A DNA stretch of 9,285 nucleotides from CAYJAQ01 sp964368275. Its GTDB lineage: Bacteria; Bacillota_I; Bacilli_A; ML615J-28; CAG-313. Below are positions 6,769 through 9,285 of this stretch, in pieces. The stretch is taken from assembly GCA_964368275.1 (NCBI GenBank), contig CAYJAQ010000048.1:1-9285 (forward strand). The letters run 5' to 3'. A program made the translations under genes and the position numbers. Under the pieces are notes generated by a model. It ran no database searches. It was not told the DNA's origin and saw only the letters and a program-made list of their open reading frames with translations. The stretch's first letter is position 1. Every line of letters starts with the position of its first letter.

Positions 6769-7221
6769 GCGTAATTCTTTAAAAAATGTTTTTAGTAGTT
6801 CACTGGAAATATTTTCTAATAAACCAGATTCAATTTCCACTTGATGATTGAACTTATTATTTGCTAAAACATTAGTTACGCTCCCTAGTGCACCATGTTT
6901 TGGCTCACTAGCAGCAAAATAAACTTTCTTAATTCGTGATTGCAAAATAGCTCCTGCACACATTAAACATGGTTCAAGTGTTACATAAAGAGTACAATCA
7001 TCTAACATCCAACTATTCAATTTCTTGTTGGCTTTCTTAATGGCATTTATTTCGGCGTGCCCTAAGATACTTTGTTCAGCGACGCGGGTATTATGAGCTT
7101 TTGCTATAACATCACCTTGATATGTAATAACACATCCAACAGGAATCTCGCCTTTAGCATATGCTTTTTTAGCCTCTTTAAGGGCTAATGTCATAAAATA
7201 CTCAGGATTATTTTGCATCAT
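6757..7221 (-). CDS. tadA: tRNA-specific adenosine deaminase TadA
   Basis: The product is 154 residues. It is a zinc deaminase that converts A34 of tRNA-Arg(ACG) to inosine so that one tRNA reads CGU, CGC and CGA. The family signatures are intact: H55-A-E57 (zinc ligand and proton-shuttle glutamate) and P84-C85-L-M-C88. GEIPVG (24-29), HNTR, and FNHQVEIESG (124-133) match TadA rather than cytidine deaminase. The likely start is the tandem ATGATG at 7221/7218, inside the last codons of tdk (11-14 base overlap). No good Shine-Dalgarno is visible, so I infer translational coupling to tdk. The frame is open back to 7281, but that portion has no family match and only shadows tdk. The ffs gene follows directly. 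Confidence 0.93.
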   Translation of the reverse strand: MMQNNPEYFMTLALKEAKKAYAKGEIPVGCVITYQGDVIAKAHNTRVAEQSILGHAEINAIKKANKKLNSWMLDDCTLYVTLEPCLMCAGAILQSRIKKVYFAASEPKHGALGSVTNVLANNKFNHQVEIESGLLENISSELLKTFFKELRLKK

Positions 7222-7801
7222 TATTACGATGGGGCACGTTATGACAACGACGGCAGCGCGCCTCATACTTTTCTTGAGCACTTACCAAGATAATAGGGTC
7301 TTCATAATAAGCGGGCTTTCCATCAATAATTCTTTGAGTACGAGTTGCCGGCTCACCACAAATTTGACAAATTGCTTGCAATTTAGTTACATATTCAGCA
7401 CGCGCCAAAAAGGCAGGCATTACGCCAAAAGGTTCACCTCGGAAATCACAATCTAGTCCAGCAACAATTACCCTTACACCCCGATTGGCTAAAAATTCTG
7501 CTACTTCAATAATACCAGCATCAAAGAACTGTGCTTCATCAATAGCCACCGCATAAGGTAAACTTGGTAAATAATTCATAATTTCTTTTGAATTACTAAT
7601 AGGTATTGATTTTACTTTTCGTTGTGAATGAGAAACGACTTCTACTTCTGAATATCTATCATCAATAACCGGTTTAAAAACTACTACTTCTCTTTTAGCA
7701 AGTTTAATTCTGGTAATTCTTCTAATTAGTTCTTCTGTTTTACCAGCAAACATACCACCACAAATTACTTCTATCCATCCATCGCTGCATCTTAAATCCA
7801 T
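7208..7801 (-). CDS. tdk: Thymidine kinase, type II
   Basis: The product is 197 residues, the normal size for bacterial TK1-like kinases that phosphorylate thymidine with ATP in pyrimidine salvage. The P-loop is GGMFAGKT (15-22), followed by the ELIRR helix. The Walker B/catalytic block is DEAQFF (88-93) with E89 as the expected base. GLDCDFRGEPF (115-125) is the lasso-side family motif. A structural zinc site is formed by C145-x2-C148 and C183-x2-C186. The ATG at 7801 has GAGGG seven bases upstream. It is the first gene of a tdk-tadA pair, with its own promoter, and its tail overlaps the tadA start. Confidence 0.96.
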   Translation of the reverse strand: MDLRCSDGWIEVICGGMFAGKTEELIRRITRIKLAKREVVVFKPVIDDRYSEVEVVSHSQRKVKSIPISNSKEIMNYLPSLPYAVAIDEAQFFDAGIIEVAEFLANRGVRVIVAGLDCDFRGEPFGVMPAFLARAEYVTKLQAICQICGEPATRTQRIIDGKPAYYEDPIILVSAQEKYEARCRRCHNVPHRNNDAK

Positions 7802-7824
7802 ATATTTACCCTCTTCTTTTTTAT

Positions 7825-7853
7825 ATTATAACTCATGCTAAATGATAAAACAA
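7825..7853 (-). promoter_or_regulatory. Promoter of tdk-tadA
   Basis: TTGTTT (7853-7848), a 17-base spacer and TATAAT (7830-7825) predict a transcript start near 7818 and a leader of about 17 bases containing the ribosome binding site. Unlike the other promoters in the window it lacks the TG extension. Confidence 0.75.
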
Positions 7854-7955
7854 GCAAAAAATAAATGTTTTTATTTTGTTTATTTTTTTGTTAAGGGACT
7901 ATTTCATATATTATCAATATCGATTATTTCTCATTGTTAATATGTTTTCTATAGA
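7854..7955. other. AT-rich intergenic stretch with nothing assignable
   Basis: With the tdk promoter on one side and the remnant frame on the other, about 330 bases (7831-8161) lack an intact gene. In this part I see only AT-rich sequence, including a pure A/T inverted repeat (AAAAAATAAA with TTTATTTTTT, about 7857-7888). That repeat could end transcription weakly but has no G-C content to support a call. Confidence 0.5.
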
Positions 7956-8102
7956 TTAATGAAAATCATTTATTTTAATTGATTCATTTATTTCTTTTAA
8001 CACATAATCTTCATAAAGCAGATTTGAAACCTTGTCAATTGCTAATAATCTTTTACTAATTTTTGAAATTTCTTTTTTATTTACTTCTATGATACCCAGC
8101 AA
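7956..8102 (-). pseudogene. Coding-like remnant, possible end of a toxin/immunity gene
   Basis: A frame of 48 codons ends at TAA (7958-7956). It begins with residues LLGIIEVNKKEISK and is Lys/Glu/Ile-rich and helical in character, with SKRLLAIDKVSNLLYEDYV in the middle. There is no ATG; the only possible start is a TTG at 8102 with no ribosome binding site, and it starts right after the U-tract of the terminator at 8108-8139. It therefore looks like the 3' end of a gene whose 5' part has been lost. Its AT-rich composition and position fit the adjoining toxin/immunity patch. I do not recognise a family. It could also be chance open sequence. Confidence 0.35.
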
Positions 8103-8107
8103 ACGTT

Positions 8108-8139
8108 AAAAAAGACACAATACCGAAGTAATGTGCCTT
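8108..8139 (-). terminator. Intrinsic terminator of the immunity-gene array, UUCG tetraloop
   Basis: A 12-bp stem (8139-8128 with 8123-8112; one G-U pair and one U-U mismatch) is capped by UUCG closed by C-G and followed by a T-run through 8108. It lies 22 bases after the small acidic gene and ends the array transcript. No T-run exists on the plus side, so it works only on the minus strand. Confidence 0.9.
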
Positions 8140-8161
8140 ATTGTCTAGGATTGAAAAACAA

Positions 8162-8377
8162 TTAATTACATATTAGTTTATCTATTATATCTCGAATTTT
8201 AACACTTTGCAATTCACCATTCATTAATAAATCTTCATTCGTAAAATAAGAAGCTACTAAAATATTATCTTTTGTGAAAATAGAGCGTCCGTTTATAGAA
8301 ACAATTTCATAAGTAGCACCATTGTATTTAAATTCGAATTCATCATTTGAAAATAGTAATTCTAAAAAATCATTCAT
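8162..8377 (-). CDS. Small acidic protein, probable immunity protein
   Basis: The product is 71 residues with about 12 acidic and 6 basic residues. No signal peptide or membrane segment is visible. Residues 15-27 (FEFKYNGATYEIV) form a probable beta-hairpin, and the C-terminal part (about 50-71) is a predicted amphipathic segment ending KIRDIIDKLICN. I cannot name the family. The immunity call rests on context: the ATG at 8377 is 2 bases after the stop of a toxin-like C-terminal tail (TAATTATG), and the array holds another acidic gene after a toxin-like tail. An AGAAGA sequence lying within that tail is a modest ribosome binding site. An in-frame ATG at 8398 has no ribosome binding site and is less likely. 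A terminator follows 22 bases after the stop. Confidence 0.65.
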   Translation of the reverse strand: MNDFLELLFSNDEFEFKYNGATYEIVSINGRSIFTKDNILVASYFTNEDLLMNGELQSVKIRDIIDKLICN

Positions 8378-8379
8378 AA

Positions 8380-8466
8380 TTATCTTCTCAAAAGCCATTC
8401 AAGAAGTTCCCAAAATGACCAATGTCCTCCTGTTCGTGTTCCATTTTCCCTTCCATTTAAAAAATC
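8380..8466 (-). pseudogene. Toxin C-terminal tail remnant (TGGHWSFWE)
   Basis: A 28-codon frame with no start codon opens right after a stop at 8469-8467 and ends at TAA 8380-8382. The residues are unusually informative for so short a frame: an NGRENGTRTGGHWSFW stretch followed by an amphipathic tail ELLEWLLRR. Its stop sits 2 bases before the ATG of the following acidic gene, as in toxin-immunity pairs. I infer the last part of a secreted toxin tip whose 5' part was lost by recombination. A second frame here can start at ATG (8456) and encode about 22 residues, but its content is less protein-like. I cannot assign an enzymatic family. Confidence 0.45.
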
Positions 8467-8483
8467 TTATTTATCTAAAAAAT

Positions 8484-8834
8484 TTAATACTTGTTTACTT
8501 CATTTATCATCCACTTAATGCTATCAATAAAATCTTCATCATTCCAAGAAAAAAACATAACCCTTTCTTTTTTATCAATAGTTATTAATGGAGTTGCAAT
8601 AGCTAAGGTACCTTCATCATAGATATCAACCAAATTACCATTTTTATCAAAAATGGTAACTCCTAAATATATGTTTTTATCTTTTTTATCACTTGATGGT
8701 CCATAATCTGAAACTAATGTTAAACCCTTTGCTTCTACACTGTGGCATAATTCAATATATAAAGGTAATTTTTTTATATCTTCAATTTCGTTCTCACAGT
8801 AATATTTAAATGCTTCATTTTTATTATCAACCAT
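8484..8834 (-). CDS. Acidic hypothetical protein, probable immunity protein
   Basis: The product is 116 residues with about 22 acidic residues against 14 basic, cytosolic, with no signal or membrane segment. It begins with a helical region (about 5-36), then alternating strands (YLGVTIFDKNGNLVDIYDE near 60-78; VMFFSWNDED near 95-104) and a C-terminal helix. I do not recognise the family. Small size, acidity and a place 28 bases after a toxin-like frame fit an immunity protein that binds a basic nuclease-type toxin. I chose the ATG at 8834 because GGAG lies six bases upstream; an in-frame TTG at 8846 overlaps that site. The next toxin-like tail begins about 17 bases after its stop. Confidence 0.7.
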   Translation of the reverse strand: MVDNKNEAFKYYCENEIEDIKKLPLYIELCHSVEAKGLTLVSDYGPSSDKKDKNIYLGVTIFDKNGNLVDIYDEGTLAIATPLITIDKKERVMFFSWNDEDFIDSIKWMINEVNKY

Positions 8835-8862
8835 ATCAATCTCCAAAATAAATAATCAAATT

Positions 8863-9090
8863 TTATGACAAATTCCAGCAGATCCATCTAGCAATTGTTC
8901 CAGAAGTTTTTTTAGTCATTGGATTCCATTTTTGGAGTTGCCAATGCCATTTAGGAATACTTTTAAATCCATTTGTAATTTTATGGCCATGAGTATGAAA
9001 TGATAGAACCTGATTTTTACCTGCTGCTGTTTTAAATTTCATAACATAATAATCTTCAAAACACAACAAGTCATATATTTTTCCAATTAT
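8863..9090 (-). pseudogene. Orphan toxin C-terminal domain fragment (HTHGH, WHWQLQKWNP)
   Basis: The open frame of 75 codons runs from just after a stop at 9093-9091 to TAA at 8863-8865. It contains SFHTHGHK near residue 31, then WHWQLQKWNP and SGTIARW; this His/Trp-rich, basic ending resembles C-terminal tips of polymorphic toxins, where closely spaced histidines often sit in a nuclease site. That resemblance is from memory, not a search. No ATG with a convincing ribosome binding site exists: ATG occurs at 9042, and TTGs at 9069 and 9066. It overlaps the end of the preceding partial gene by 4 bases, so it is either a leaderless orphan tip or a decayed gene. The acidic gene downstream is its likely immunity partner. 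Confidence 0.5.
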
Positions 9091-9284
9091 TTATTTTTTT
9101 GTATACTATTATAAGCATCAATAAAGCACACTGACCCATTTTTAAATACCGTATCTAAAAGAATGACATTTTTTGTCACATTACGAATTGAATAATACAA
9201 ATAATTATTAAAAGAACAATCAATTCTAATCTCAAGTAGAATATTATTAGAAAAGCAGATAGTCAAATCTCCTATTTTATTTAC
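9087..9284 (-). CDS. Partial gene, C-terminal 65 residues, immunity-like hypothetical
   Basis: An open frame with no start inside the window runs from the right edge to TAA at 9089-9087. It gives 65 residues starting VNKIGDLTICFSNNILLEIR and ending NSIQKNK, with alternating hydrophobic strands. The GDLTICFSNNILLEIRID stretch resembles beta-rich immunity proteins, but I cannot name a family. The open length and protein-like sequence argue for a real gene whose 5' part lies outside the window. By analogy with the rest of the array it may be the immunity gene for a toxin tip beyond the edge. Confidence 0.6.
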   Translation of the reverse strand, partial: VNKIGDLTICFSNNILLEIRIDCSFNNYLYYSIRNVTKNVILLDTVFKNGSVCFIDAYNSIQKNK

Positions 9285-9285
9285 C

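Noticed and set aside
7222..7281. Longer TadA starting at 7281
   Set aside because: The extra 20 residues translate the tdk tail in another frame, and TadA proteins normally begin a few residues before the YFM-AL helix.
8322..8588. Plus-strand 88-codon frame in the array
   Set aside because: It is Phe/Ile/Leu-rich antisense of AT-rich coding DNA, spans three minus-strand frames and has no ribosome binding site.
1..9285. Mycoplasma-type code with TGA as Trp
   Set aside because: All genes are full length with TGG for Trp and none needs TGA read through. All stops checked are TAA, which is compatible with either code but does not require reassignment.
8100..9285. CRISPR array, insertion sequence or attachment site in the AT-rich patch
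   Set aside because: I see no regular repeats, no transposase frame, no terminal inverted repeats and no tRNA-like repeat at the patch borders.

Overview
The window is a stretch of low-GC bacterial chromosome. Every supported gene lies on the minus strand, so transcription runs from base 9285 towards base 1. The organism is probably a monoderm Bacillota relative. The evidence is the AT-rich composition, strong GGAGG-type ribosome binding sites, TTGAAA-N17-TATAAT promoters, U-tailed hairpin terminators, a lipoprotein-anchored chitinase with Listeria-Bacteroides (InlB B-type) repeats, type II thymidine kinase, and a short SRP RNA without an Alu domain. The short SRP RNA points to the Mollicutes/Erysipelotrichia/Lactobacillales side rather than classical Bacillus or Clostridium. 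This placement is inference. The standard code suffices: no gene needs TGA read as Trp, and every stop codon I checked is TAA.

Layout in transcription order, high to low coordinate. (1) 9285-7956 is an AT-rich accessory patch (about 23% GC in one 60-base line, against about 35% in a sampled line of the housekeeping part). It holds the 3' end of a small protein gene, a 75-codon open frame that looks like the C-terminal end of a toxin, an acidic 116-residue protein, a 28-codon toxin-like tail, an acidic 71-residue protein, a strong terminator, and a third coding-like remnant. I read this as an array of orphan C-terminal toxin tips paired with immunity genes, left behind by a polymorphic toxin locus. 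(2) 7853-6616 is a housekeeping block: tdk, then tadA overlapping its end, then the SRP RNA gene ffs, whose promoter overlaps the tadA stop. (3) 6569-3861 encodes a large chitinase-like lipoprotein: signal peptide, proline-rich linker, six beta-grasp repeats, one Ig-like domain and a GH18 domain with an intact catalytic motif. (4) 3825-3086 is an RsuA-family rRNA pseudouridine synthase. (5) 3061-1652 is a PlsC-type acyltransferase with an embedded zinc ribbon. (6) 1653-2 is a short operon of a TtcA-family thiolase-type enzyme, TcdA, and a tRNA-Gln(CUG) gene that begins 4 bases after the tcdA stop.

How the parts relate: three protein genes (TtcA-like, TcdA, TadA) modify tRNA, RsuA modifies rRNA, and the tRNA-Gln gene shares an operon with two of the tRNA modifiers, so RNA maturation is the main housekeeping theme. 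The chitinase occupies the place after tadA-ffs where dnaX sits in Bacillus, which suggests rearrangement or insertion. The toxin/immunity patch is the most unusual part and the best candidate for an undescribed system.
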